Assembly: GCA_907163375.1 (NCBI GenBank)
Contig: CAJQUW010008953.1
Span: forward strand, 33,501 to 97,500
Direction: 5' to 3'
From: Prostheceraeus crozeri
Lineage: Eukaryota; Platyhelminthes; Polycladida; Euryleptidae
DNA length: 64,000 nt
In this document: positions 12,510-23,468 of the stretch, piece after piece
Layout: every line of letters starts with the position of its first letter
Position numbering within the stretch: position 1 is the first letter of the stretch
The notes under the pieces: generated by a model
Told to the model about the DNA's origin: nothing
Seen by the model: the letters and a program-made list of their open reading frames with translations, nothing else
Databases searched by the model: none
Translations under genes and position numbers: made by a program

Positions 12510-13062
12510 ATGGGAGATATCATAGTATGTGAATATTGTGAATCATCTTTTAGATATAAAGCATCATTATTTTCACATAAGAAAGAAATGCATTTCTCAG
12601 AACTTAAAGAAATGTTTACATCAGAACCTAAAGAAATATTATTTGAAGAAATAAAGAAACAAAAAAAACATTCATAACAGATGTTCATGAAAATATTGTG
12701 AGAATTGCAAAAAAAATATTTCATTAAAAAAATTTAGAAGATATTATAGAAATTGTACATCTAATGAAACTAAAAATAAACAATGTGATTATTGTGAAAA
12801 ATATTTTAACATCAAAGGTTTTCATAATCATTACGAAAAATGTAAAACAGGTACTCGCAAATGTAATAAGTGTAAGAATATAAAATGCATGGATTGTTTT
12901 TACGATTCAAAATATCTATGTAAAGATTGTTTAAAAGAGAAGCAGCTTTGTGAAAAATGCAATAAATTAATATTATGTAAACAATTTAAATCACATCAAT
13001 GTAATAACCTAGATACGCACATAGATACACACAGAGACATATATAGTCACATGTACACATAG
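12510..13062 (+). pseudogene. Polinton A zinc-finger protein, left copy (fossil)
   Basis: Starts MGDIIVCEYCESSF followed by a His-containing helix (SHKKEMH), a C2H2-like finger. Further along are repeated CxxC knuckles, including QCDYCEKYF, KCNKCKNIKCMDCF and LCEKCNKL with a downstream HQC. Such Cys-rich proteins suggest nucleic-acid or protein binding. It is a broken fossil; the identical right copy is at 21452-22000. Confidence 0.65.
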
Positions 13063-13095
13063 ATACATACATACATACACACTTAGATACACACT
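13010..13095. repeat. Imperfect atacatac/agatacac simple repeat
   Basis: A run of alternating 'agatacac', 'atacat' and 'acacatag' words just after the zinc-finger remnant. The reverse-complement counterpart is present at about 21425-21510. Confidence 0.6.
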
Positions 13096-13549
13096 AATAT
13101 ATTTAACTTTCATAAATTATTACACTTTTTCATTTTTTATCACTTTTCTGTTCCGACCTGTTCCGAAGTGAACTGAAGATATTTCACTGTTCCTAAAACA
13201 AAAAAGACAATTCCGGTGCCAACAGGAAGATAATCTTCAGAACTTATCGGAACAGAAAAATACAGATTTTATAAAATGAAAATAAAACATAGAAATGTAT
13301 ATATGTATATGGTAAAAAGAAAATAGCAATTTTTTATTTAAAAATGGAAAATCCAAATTACGCTAATCCAAATTGTAGCATTCCTAGCTATGCTAATTCA
13401 CCTTACCTAGTGTAAAGATTAAATTCATTGGAACTACTTTATTTTTCTTCTAATAATAAATACTTTGTGATGGATCTCCTCGTGATGGTTTAATTTGGTC
13501 AGCTGTAAAAGTTAAACAGAAAAGTTAAATTTCATCATCATTCAAATTT

Positions 13550-14264
13550 ATCCAATAAAGTCTTATCAGTTATTTGTGGTAGATCAGGATGCGGAAAAAC
13601 TTATCTATTATTTAAAATTCTCTCAACACCAAACGTTTTGGATTATAATAATCTTATACTTTATACAACAGCAGCAGACCAACCTATTTAACAATTCTTG
13701 AAATGTAGATTTGAAAATAACTTTCAAAAACTGGAATTGTTTCTTTTTTTTGAAGAATATGAAAAATCAGATGATGATGAGGATATAGTTACATGGTGTG
13801 AAGAAGCAGCTAAAAATGAAAACTTAGTAGAAACAAATAAAGATAAACATATTACAGTACAATTGATAGATGACATAGGTAATATGTCTGACCCAAGTAA
13901 ATTAGACAAAACAAAGAAACATTGTATGGTTTTCAATGATTGTGTAAATAATAGAGATCAATCACTTCAAAGAAATTATTTTACAAGAGGAAGACATAAT
14001 AATTGTAGTGTGTTTTATTTAACACAAAGTATGTATTCATTAGACGGTGGTGTTAATAGAAAGAACGCAAATATTTGTATGCTGTTTGAAATTAATTCAA
14101 GAAACTTAAGTGACTTGTTAAAAGATGTATGTGTAAAATATAGAGATGAATTTAAACAATCATGTAATAATGTTTGGTCACAAGATTATGGATTTATTAA
14201 TATTAATATTGATAAAAAAGTAAATGATAGAGTGATAGTACTAATGGTGATAGTGATAGAGTGA
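13550..14264 (+). pseudogene. Polinton A packaging ATPase, left copy (fossil)
   Basis: The Walker A motif GRSGCGKTYLLFKIL lies at about 13582-13625. A Walker B-like HCMVFNDCVNNRDQ follows, then NYFTRGRHNNCSVFYLTQSM, typical of the FtsK/HerA (A32-like) genome-packaging ATPases of Polintons and large DNA viruses. The C-terminal part (GGVNRKNANICMLFEINSRN) fits the family. The product would pump element DNA into capsids. It is a fossil with a few breaks. Confidence 0.85.
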
Positions 14265-14409
14265 AACTCAGAATCGAACATTTGTTCGAAGATACAGATA
14301 ACCAGTATGGTAAAGTAGTTGTCCCATCTGATAATATCATTCTTTTATCATCAAATGGATCTAATGCTAATTTATATTCCTCTTTTAAATATATAACTTG
14401 CTTGTTTGA
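14265..14409 (+). other. Polinton A non-arm sequence next to the ATPase
   Basis: Just inside the arm boundary the plus strand still encodes an acidic stretch (EDTDNQYGKVVVPSDNIILL), likely Polinton-derived. It is absent from the right arm, marking the inner limit of the duplication. Confidence 0.4.
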
Positions 14410-14930
14410 ATGAAGTCTATAATTATAAACGTTTTTTTATCTTATTATTAAATAATGCATTTCTATAATTTTCGAATGTTATTTGTTTATCTATGGATGC
14501 CTTTGTAATTTTTTTCAATGATTTATTTTCTGTAGTTAATTCATCTTTATTATAACGTAATGTATTGTAACAATAACATTTTGCTTTCAAAAATACAGCT
14601 TCTGCTATATATTCACCATTCTCTTCTAATTCATCTTTTACTTTTCATAAATCAGAAGGATGGATTATATCTTTTATTTTTTCTATTTCTGTTTCAAATA
14701 TAGAATTATGTGGTATTGTTAACTCTAAGAAAACGGAATCTTCATCACTAAAATGTAACTTGTAGTTTTCACCGTAAGCAGGTGATAAATAATCAGATAT
14801 GAATTTATACATAAAAAGTTTAGCTGATTCTAAAATAGTAAATCCAATATAATGAAACTTATCATGTTTAAACGCGCTTCTTCGTAGATGTAAACAGCTA
14901 CATAAACTATCACTAAATACAGTAGTTCTT
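14410..14930 (-). pseudogene. Polinton A polymerase C-terminal segment (minus-strand copy, fossil)
   Basis: The minus strand encodes polymerase B C-terminal sequence, including LSPAYGENYKLHFSDED and, nearer 14500, ITFENYRNALFN. Its outer 323 bases (14608-14930) are the inverted duplicate of 16631-16953. Confidence 0.7.
14608..14930. repeat. 323-bp inverted repeat inside Polinton A, left copy
   Basis: This segment is the reverse complement of 16631-16953, nearly base for base by eye. It begins tatattcaccattctcttct and ends agtagttctt. The pair encloses about 1.7 kb of polymerase-coding sequence. Confidence 0.88.
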
Positions 14931-16953
14931 TAGTTCAGAAATATTTACAAAGAAAATAGAAGAACTGCAAAACCAATTTTCACAATTACTGAAAATAAAC
15001 ATACCGATGGTTCATTTAACAGATGAACAAGAGACGCAGTTTAAAGAAGAAACAAATTGTAATAAAGAATTAGGTGATGATAAAGTAAAAGATCAAGATC
15101 ATCTAAATATAATATATAGAGGTGCAGCACATATTTCTCGTTATCTCAATGCAAATAAAAAAGGATATAACTTTTTTCCTCTATATTTCTACAGTAGTTC
15201 TAAGTATGATTTCCATTTAATAATAAAAGATTTATTCTCATATTAAATGATGATACAACTAAGGAAAAACATTCTATGTAAAACAGAAGAAGATTATTTT
15301 TCAATGCAATTTGGTTGTATTAGAATATTAGATGCAATGAGATTTTTCTGTCCATATTCATTAGAGGCTATGGGAAAAACACTAAAACCTGATCAATGCA
15401 AAGTATTGAGTAAATATAATTTAAACCCCTGAAAAGAATATACCCATATGAATATGGAACTGGTGATATCAGTAGAGTGGATGAAACAATTAAAGGACAA
15501 CAACTTCCTTCACGTAAAAAATTTAGAACAACTCTTAAAAAATCTGATTTATCAATAGATTATTATGAGGAAGCTAAAAGAATTGGAATGAATTAAATTG
15601 TAGAAGAATGCATGATTATACAATGAAATATCTTCAGATAGATGTATTAATACTTGCTGATCGTTTTGAAAGCTTTAGAGACATGTGTCTAGAATATCAT
15701 GGAATAGATCCATGTTATACATACAGTACTCCAGGTTTAACATGGCTCGCAGGATTAAAAAATACTAACGTCCGACTTAAACATTATCAAGAAAATATAC
15801 TTGTGATAAACTATCATTCTTTGAATCGGGAATATGAGGCGGTGTTTCATCTGTCTTAGGAAATAGATATCTTAAATGTTATAATAGGAAAGTAAATCCA
15901 CATGATTAAGGATTAATGAAGGCAATTACATTAGAGAAAAAGATCAGTGAATAAAATTGTTTAAACAGAATAGAGAAGGAATTATATCAAATGAAGAGTT
16001 TCATCAAGCAGCAGTTGATGAAATAATGAGGGAAAACTATTTGTTATATTATGATTATAATAACTTATATGCCTCTTGTACACGTATGATACAAGAATTA
16101 CCAACAGGTGAAATAGAATGGGCTGATGATTGTACGCATGGACGTACTCATGAAGGAGAAAATAAAGATGGATATGTATATGAAGTTGATTTAGAATATC
16201 CTAATGAATAAAAAGATGAAACAAAATATTATCCCTTCTGTCCTGAAAACATTAAACCAAGTGAAGAGAATTTTACAGATTATCAAAAGGCTATAATGCC
16301 TAAGAGTTATAGACCATCTAAGAAACTAAAGTAGAATGCCAGATTGATATTTAGATCATGGAATGAAACTTATGAAGACAGAAGAGTGTCCTACTGGAAT
16401 ACATCAAAAATTCATAAAAAATCAAAGTGGCTAAAAGAATATATAGAGTTCAAAATTGAAAAACGAAAAGAAGCAAAAAGAAACAAAGATAATTTTGGTA
16501 ATGTCTTCTTCAAACTTATGAATAATGCATTCTATGACAAAACTTTAGAAAATGTTCGTAAAAGACAGAATATTGAAATAGTTTATAACAGTGATCTATT
16601 TCAAACTTTAACAACGAAAACTACATATAGAAGAACTACTGTATTTAGTGATAGTTTATGTAGCTGTTTACATCTACAAAGAAGCACGTTTAAACATGAT
16701 AAGTTTAATTATATTGGATTTACTATTTTAGAATTAGTTAAACTATTTATGTATAAATTCATATCTGATTATTTATCACCTGCTTACGGTGAAAACTATA
16801 AGTTACATTTTAGTGATGAAGATTCCGTTTTCTTAGAGTTAACAATACCACATAATTCTTTATTTGAAACAGAAATAGAAAAAATAAAAGATATAATCCA
16901 TCCTTCTGATTTATGAAAAGTAAAAGATGAATTAGAAGAGAATGGTGAATATA
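14931..16953 (+). pseudogene. Polinton A protein-primed DNA polymerase B (fossil)
   Basis: Family-B polymerase motifs appear in order on the plus strand: an exonuclease-region phrase ending YDFHLIIKDLF (about 15200), TMKYLQIDVLILADRFESF (Exo III type, about 15620), LLYYDYNNLYASCTRM (palm motif A, about 16045), FKLMNNAFYDKTLENVRKR (motif B, about 16510) and the SDEDSVFLEL region corresponding to motif C (about 16815). This enzyme replicates Polintons by terminal-protein priming. It is a broken fossil with many interruptions. Confidence 0.85.
16631..16953. repeat. 323-bp inverted repeat inside Polinton A, right copy
   Basis: Partner of 14608-14930. It covers the polymerase motif C region and the following sequence up to ggtgaatata. 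Beyond 16953 the sequences differ completely. Confidence 0.88.
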
Positions 16954-17058
16954 CAAGGTACGATTAATAATGTCCCGGACTAAAGGTGAAAATGAAACGA
17001 TACGTCAAAAATTCTTTCACAGATCGAAAGAGGGTGTCTCTTAGGCTCTAGAAATATA
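16954..17058. other. Unassigned spacer between polymerase remnant and mariner
   Basis: About 105 bases of unknown origin. They do not match the left-arm neighbour of the ATPase. Confidence 0.35.
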
Positions 17059-18606
17059 TTCCACGAAATTTTGATAATTAGCTTTTTATTAGAAAAGACT
17101 CATATTTTAAAATGATATATTTTTACTGATATTCACACAAAAATTTGAAGTATTGAGACTTTGATTGATGAAATTCCAGAACGTCACTGCAAGTATTGTT
17201 GTATTATTGTCAAACTGTCAGATGAAATAGTTGAATAAATTGATTGGTAACAACTGATGACGCAATGCACAGTCATGCATCATGATTCTTCGCAATTCAA
17301 TTGAAGTGAACAGTCTTAATCCACGAGCATTCTCGTTCATTGCTTTCTTTAATTTCAAAGACAGAAGTTATGAATATCCCATCAGTAGAATATCGAAGTG
17401 TCATCAAATTTATGGTACTGAAGAATATCTCAAATCAAAACATCTTTAATGAACTGTAACCACTATACAAAGATCAATGTCCTGGAAAAACAATATTTTA
17501 TTATTGGATTTCTGAGTTCAAAGGAGGACGCCTAGATGTCCAGCAAGACTTCTCCAAGGTTGGACGTCCTCAAGAAATTCCAAATTCGAAAGTGTCATTG
17601 TGTGACACTTTAATAGCAGAAAACAGGCGCATAACAATACGGAATCTTGCATCTTTGCTGAATGTGAGCTACGGGACTTGTGCACAGCTGATCAAAGACC
17701 TCAGATACGCAAAGGTGTGCTCTCGCTTCGTCTCTCGGTTTTTCACATCTGAAATGCGAATAAGACGAGTCGATTTGCAGAGAAAGCACTTGAACTCTAT
17801 GAAGAACACCAGGGTGTCTTTCTCCAGAACATTGTGACAGAAGATCAGATTCCGCTATCCCTCTACCTGCCCAGTACAAAAAGAGATTCTGCACAATGGA
17901 AGAAACGAGATGAACAAACTCCAAAGAAGTTGAGGAGTGGAACTGTTCAAAAACGTGAACTGATGTTGTCTGTCTTTTGGGACAGCAAGGGAATCGTTTT
18001 CTTTGACTTTCTTGAAAAGAAAAGGACTATGGGAAGTCTATGCTATTGTCAATTGTTTAAAAAAGCACAACTTTGACGAAAGCCAAGAAATACACCATTG
18101 TGGCTGCTGCATGACAACGCACCGATTCACACCAGCCACAAAACAATTAAAACACTCAGCAAGACTGGATTCGAAATGATTGCTCATTCTCCATATTGTC
18201 CCGACTTGGCACCGAGTGACTTCTATCTTTTTCGACACCTTAAGAAACATCTGCGAGGACAGAAATTTGAGAAATGTTGATGGAGCTGCGGACTTCGGTG
18301 GAAGAGTTCTTTCAGTCGAAGACTTCTGATTTCTTCTCATGTGCTTTCAACCAGCTGGTTAAGAGATGGGAATCCATCTTCAATGCAAATGGCTCATATA
18401 TTGAGTGAGACATATCATTTGTAACGTTTCTGAATTTCCATTGTTATTCACATATTCAATTATTCATGTTATTAAATGTGCTTCATAGATGTTCTTGATG
18501 TGTTCGGTTCTTCTATGATTTTTTGTGTGACTATCAGTAAAAATATATATCGTTTTAAAACATGAGTCTTTTTTAGTAAAAAGCTAGTTATCAAAATTTC
18601 GTGGAA
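17059..18606 (+). mobile_element. mariner-type DNA transposon
   Basis: Inverted ends of about 85 bases are clear: ttccacgaaattttgataat at 17059 and its near-complement ending cgtggaa at 18606, both continuing through gactcat-tttaaaa and ttttactgat. Total length of about 1.55 kb fits a mariner. A TA lies directly left of the left end, but none lies directly right of the right end, where sequence passes straight into the Polinton A right arm. The expected target duplication is therefore incomplete, implying rearrangement after insertion. Confidence 0.88.
17370..18407 (+). pseudogene. mariner transposase, decayed
   Basis: The product begins MNIPSVEYRSVIKFMVLKN, a typical mariner helix-turn-helix start, with a TAA stop soon after (near 17455), then continues in the same frame through RRITIRNLASLLNVSYG to about 17830. 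There the frame shifts. The new frame carries the first catalytic Asp (VTEDQIPLSLY) and WDSKGIVFFDFL, has a stop at 18074, and then HDNAPIHTS (second Asp) and SPYCPDLAPSDFYLF (third Asp), giving a D,D34D-type triad. A second shift near 18275 leads to the C-terminus KRWESIFNANGSYIE at 18407. Two frameshifts and two stops make it inactive. The family moves DNA by cut and paste into TA sites. Confidence 0.9.
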
Positions 18607-18615
18607 TTCTGAGTT

Positions 18616-21010
18616 TCACTCTATCACTATCACCATTAGTACTATCACTCTATCATTTACTTTTTTATCAATATTAATATTAATAAATCCATAATCTTGT
18701 GACCAAACATTATTACATGATTGTTTAAATTCATCTCTATATTTTACACATACATCTTTCAACAAGTCACTTAAGTTTCTTGAATTAATTTCAAACAGCA
18801 TACAAATATTTGCGTTCTTTCTATTAACACCACCGTCTAATAATAATAATAATAAGATAACTTTATTGGTCCACATACGATTAGATTCGGTAGACGCATC
18901 ACAATTCAAGAAGAAATAAAAAAAAAAAATAAAAATAAAATACATCACATTACACATTACACAAGACTATTTAACAAAATTTGATGAAATAAATGAAGTA
19001 TTGTAATTCCGATTTAAGGCGCAGGAAAGGAGGGCGTAAGGACAAACACGGTACGAGAAATGCATACGAGAATTGAAGATTCATTTGAGGAGGATGACAT
19101 TCACAATTTTCTGAAAAAGTGACTCACAGCTCACAGTCATGGTACTCGTTACGTCCGGTCAAAACGTCCGGATGATCATCTCATCTTCAATCTTTTCAAA
19201 TCGAAACGATTTTTATTTGAGGTATTTTTGGGGCGTTAATAAAAACAGGACAACAGTAAAGTAAAAATGAGGCAAAGTAAATTTCTCTTAATCAAAAAAA
19301 GAATCAAATACAAAGCAAATGCAAAAAACAGTCAACAAATAAAATCTGCTCTGCGAAGCAAACAACCTTAGTGATTCTTATATGATGTTCATTTCAGAAC
19401 AGAACAGAATTGTTGATTGAACATGGAATGCAGATTGCCTTTTTAATGGATCATGCGTTTTGATGTTTGATGGTTTTGATTTTTCCCACTTTCACATTTT
19501 TATTTTAACATTTTCCATATTTTATGGTTTGGAGTGGGAGGAGTTAGAGAAATAATGAATGGAGAAAGAGACATTGTCGTCTTGTTCGGATTGTAATTGT
19601 CAAACAGTCGTGATCGCAAACGGTGCAGTAAGTCAACATCTCAGCGGTATGCAGAATTTGTTTGTTGGTATGAAGCGATGAGTAATTGAATAACCGCCCA
19701 TACATTGCTAAACCGGAACAAAAAATCAGCGGACAAGTACTGCCCGACGGGGCAGGCAGGGAGATGTAGGAGCTCGAGAGTGTCGTGCGTGGACAGAACA
19801 ATACAGACGCCTGCTAAGAAAAACATTCCATGACCATCCTGCACAGGGAGGAGGAATTAAATATCTACCCGAGATTTTGATGTTTGCTGATGAGGCAATA
19901 TCAAAACGCCTCGCGAATCGCGATGCAGGAACTCGGCTGCACCCTGCTGGCCATCGGCCAGATGCCAACCTTGCAACATAACATAAGTCGTGCAACGCAA
20001 GCCAATTCCGGGTCTAGTAAAATTGCAATTGTTTTTTTAGCAAATTCTTTTTCGAATACGAGTGCAATCCATTTGTTGAGCAACGACCTTTTCAAGCACT
20101 GGGGAGAAGAATGAGAGGTTGGATATCGGACGGGACTGATTACTTCCTTTGGATGGAACATTTGGGGATGGAGTGATGGGAACTACTTTCCTTCAAATGG
20201 GAAAAATTTGGGACTTCTCCTTTTGCATTTCTTGAGAGATTTGATTGAAAGCCGAGAAAGATGCGTGGAAGTTGATAAAATCCTGAAAGGAAGAGCATCG
20301 GTCCTGGAAGAGGTCCTCTTCAGCCCTTTCAGTCGATGTTCTTTCTTCAAAGGTCAATTTTTGACACTTTTGATGGTCTTGTGTCAGTTCAAAAAGATGT
20401 CGGCTTGCGTTGACAGATTTTGGAGTTTGCTTTATACAGACGAGAAATAGTTGGCGAAGTCTTGAGCAGTAAAGCGATAATGAATACATACTTTGTGTTA
20501 AATAAAACACACTACAATTATTATGTCTTCCTCTTGTAAAATAATTTCTTTGAAGTGATTGATCTCTATTATTTACACAATCATTGAAAACCATACAATG
20601 TTTCTTTGTTTTGTCTAATTTACTTGGGTCAGACATATTACCTATGTCATCTATCAATTGTACTGTAATATGTTTATCTTTATTTGTTTCTACTAAGTTT
20701 TCATTTTTAGCTGCTTCTTCACACCATGTAACTATATCCTCATCATCATCTGATTTTTCATATTCTTCAAAAAAAAGAAACAATTCCAGTTTTTGAAAGT
20801 TATTTTCAAATCTACATTTCAAGAATTGTTAAATAGGTTGGTCTGCTGCTGTTGTATAAAGTATAAGATTATTATAATCCAAAACGTTTGGTGTTGAGAG
20901 AATTTTAAATAATAGATAAGTTTTTCCGCATCCTGATCTACCACAAATAACTGATAAGACTTTATTGGATAAATTTGAATGATGATGAAATTTAACTTTT
21001 CTGTTTAACT
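18616..21010 (-). pseudogene. Polinton A packaging ATPase, right copy (fossil), split by a LINE
   Basis: Minus-strand duplicate of the ATPase at 13550-14264. The Walker A region (GRSGCGKTYL) lies near 20930-20960 and the NYFTRGRHNNCSVFYLTQSM region near 20500-20550. The C-terminal part continues beyond the nested LINE at 18616-18840. It is a fossil; apart from the nested element it matches the left copy almost exactly. Confidence 0.85.
18841..20480 (-). mobile_element. LINE fragment nested in the Polinton A right arm
   Basis: The left arm lacks this segment, which gives a clean empty site: ccgtctaatgaatac is interrupted after ccgtctaa, and taa is repeated on the far side (20478-20480). On the minus strand the insert ends with aataaagttatcttattattattatta, a polyadenylation-like signal plus (TTA)n tail. 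Near 20130-20170 the minus strand encodes reverse-transcriptase-like sequence (RPISNLSFFSPVLEKVVA) in a decayed frame. The tail type resembles the LINE ending at 9722, so a related CR1/Jockey-like family is plausible. It is 5'-truncated and internally deleted. Confidence 0.8.
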
Positions 21011-21451
21011 TTTACAGCTGACCAAATTAAACCATCACGAGGAGATCCATCACAAAGTATTTATTATTAGAAGAAAAATAAAGTAGTTCCAATGAATTTA
21101 ATCTTTACACTAGGTAAGGTGAATTAGCATAGCTAGGAATGCTACAATTTGGATTAGCGTAATTTGGATTTTCCATTTTTAAATAAAAAATTGCTATTTT
21201 CTTTTTACCATATACATATATACATTTCTATGTTTTATTTTCATTTTATAAAATCTGTATTTTTCTGTTCCGATAAGTTCTGAAGATTATCTTCCTGTTG
21301 GCACCGGAATTGTCTTTTTTGTTTTAGGAACAGTGAAATATCTTCAGTTCACTTCGGAACAGGTCGGAACAGAAAAGTGATAAAAAATGAAAAAGTGTAA
21401 TAATTTATGAAAGTTAAATATATTAGTGTGTATCTAAGTGTGTATGTATGT

Positions 21452-22000
21452 ATGTATCTATGTGTATATGTGACTATATATGTCTATGTGTGTATCTATG
21501 TGCGTATCTAGGTTATTACATTGATGTGATTTAAATTGTTTACATAATATTAATTTATTACATTTTTCACAAAGCTGTAAACAATCTTTACATAGATATT
21601 TTGAATCGTAAAAACAATCCATGCATTTATATTCTTACACTTATTACATTTGCGAGTACCTGTTTTACATTTTTCGTAATGATTATGAAAACCTTTGATG
21701 TTAAAATATTTTTCACAATAATCACATTGTTTATTTTTAGTTTCATTAGATGTACAATTTCTATAATATCTTCTAAATTTTTTTAATGAAATATTTTTTT
21801 GCAATTCTCACAATATTTTCATGAACATCTGTTATGAATGTTTTTTTTTGTTTCTTTATTTCTTCAAATAATATTTCTTTAGGTTCTGATGTAAACATTT
21901 CTTTAAGTTCTGAGAAATGCATTTCTTTCTTATGTGAAAATAATGATGCTTTATATCCAAAAGATGATTCACAATATTCAGATACTATGATATCTCCCAT
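21452..22000 (-). pseudogene. Polinton A zinc-finger protein, right copy (fossil)
   Basis: Duplicate of 12510-13062 on the opposite strand. It starts MGDIIVSEYCESSFGYK and carries the KQCDYCEKYFNIKGFHNHYE finger and the later CxxC knuckles. Confidence 0.65.
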
Positions 22001-22120
22001 TTTTATGTAAATAAAATGATGTTAACAAATGTAGGTGGATGTGCTTATAATCCAAGTGCAAAAGAATCAGAAATAGAAATAGAAAACTATATCATGAAAA
22101 CTGGTGATGTCTAGTGACTA

Positions 22121-22860
22121 GTGATATCTGGTGATCTTCCTATTCCTCCTCAACAAAATACTGAGTTAACAAATAAACAACATGTTGACACACAGATAAA
22201 TAATTTAAAAGAAGAATATATAAACGATGTTGTGGTTCCACTGATGAATGAACTAAGGTTGCTAAAACTGAATGATGAAACACTAATGGAAAAGTTAATA
22301 AAACGTAATAAAAGAGATGAAGATATAGAAGATGATGTATCAAAACTTTATAAAAAACTAGGGGAATATTCAAAGATTGTAATCCTATTATCATCAAATG
22401 TAAAGTCAGCAATTATTCAAAATCAACATCAGAATAAACAATTGCAAGGACAACTGAAAGAACAACTAGGAGAACTTTCCGCAAAGAATTGAAAAATATT
22501 ACACCAGTTGCAATCTACATTCCAAAAAAGTGTTGATGAATTAACTATCCGAATTACACAACAAATGAAGTTCATGAACAGAATAATAAATGAAGTGAAA
22601 GCTCTCAATCAAAAGGTTAGCGAAATGAAAACCCTTAAAATGAATTAAAGAATAACTGTAAAAGAAATAAAGAACAGTTAGAAGCTGCTAAAAAACAGTT
22701 CGATGTTCTTAAAGTTAAGTTGAGCGCACTAAAAACAGATTTGAAAAAAAGTGAGAAAAAGTTTGAAGCGAATGAAAAAGAAATTAAAGCACATCATACG
22801 CTACTTGTTGCATTGAATAAAGTACAAACGCAGGTTAATAAAAAATTCACCGGTTATTGA
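22121..22860 (+). pseudogene. Polinton A coiled-coil protein, right copy (fossil)
   Basis: Duplicate of the left coiled-coil remnant but longer, because the arm continues into its original neighbourhood. It begins MISGDLPIPPQQNTELTNKQ and runs through long Lys/Glu/Gln helices (HQNKQLQGQLKEQLGELSAK, later FEANEKEIKAHHTLLVALNK) to a stop at 22858-22860. No enzymatic motif is seen. Confidence 0.6.
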
Positions 22861-23014
22861 AAAGCAAAACTTTATTTCCTACGATAAATCAATAAACTTA
22901 AAACTAAAAAATATATAAAAAATTGAATATAGAAAGACAAATATAAAGAGACAAATATAAAAGTTGAATTTGAAAGTTAAATACAAAAGTTAAATTTGAG
23001 CTTAAAAAATCCCT

Positions 23015-23416
23015 GTGATCTATAAACACAATCTCAAGCATTTTGCATCAAATCAAAGAATTGCACACGAACCATCTATGAAACCTGTTTACCATGATAA
23101 GAGTGTAAAAACAATTCATAAGGAAGGAGATGTAATATTTTCTGGAATTGAAAGTGTCGTTAATATTATTAAAAATAATAAAGATTTAATTACGCTTGCT
23201 GCAAAAGGAGAATCTGCAATTGGAAGTGCGGCTAGTGCAATTTCAAATGCAGTTAAATCACAAAATGAACTTAAGGAAATAGAAACTATTCGTGAATTTA
23301 GGAATGACGCAAAAGAACTTTCAAAAGAATCAAAAATTTCAGATGAAACAAAAAATAAAATAGCAAAGTTATCATCACCATCCAAAAGTGTAGAAGAAAT
23401 AAGAGGTAATGGATAA
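23015..23416 (+). CDS. Polinton A small basic core-like protein (fossil)
   Basis: A 133-residue frame with a Lys/His-rich N-terminus and an alanine/glycine-rich centre (LAAKGESAIGSAASAISNAV), then a charged helical tail. Position just before the capsid gene matches the pX-like gene beside the capsid gene in Polinton B. Function is inferred from position and composition only. Confidence 0.5.
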   Translation: MIYKHNLKHFASNQRIAHEPSMKPVYHDKSVKTIHKEGDVIFSGIESVVNIIKNNKDLITLAAKGESAIGSAASAISNAVKSQNELKEIETIREFRNDAKELSKESKISDETKNKIAKLSSPSKSVEEIRGNG

Positions 23417-23468
23417 GCAAAATTCCCGTAAAGTTATAAATAAAAGTATTTAATTTATTTTTATAAAA

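Larger units (their letters stand above)
11769..14274 (+). repeat. Left arm of Polinton A inverted duplication
   Basis: This 2.5-kb arm is the reverse complement of 18606-22734 once the nested LINE (18841-20480) is removed. Sampled stretches agree at about 99 percent. Identity stops abruptly at gagtgaaactcagaat on the inner side and at ctcaacttaactttaag on the outer side. The arm holds the coiled-coil, zinc-finger and ATPase remnants. Confidence 0.9.
18606..22734 (-). repeat. Right arm of Polinton A inverted duplication
   Basis: Reverse-complement partner of 11769-14274. The arm starts at the mariner end and is split by a LINE at 18841-20480. Beyond 22734 the sequence continues into further Polinton genes, so this side keeps the original outer connection. 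Confidence 0.9.

Noticed and set aside
20193-20822. A 209-residue frame that looks like an ATPase fused to a novel C-terminus
   Set aside because: The second half is LINE sequence read through from the nested insertion; the other arm shows the uninterrupted arrangement. Not a real fusion.
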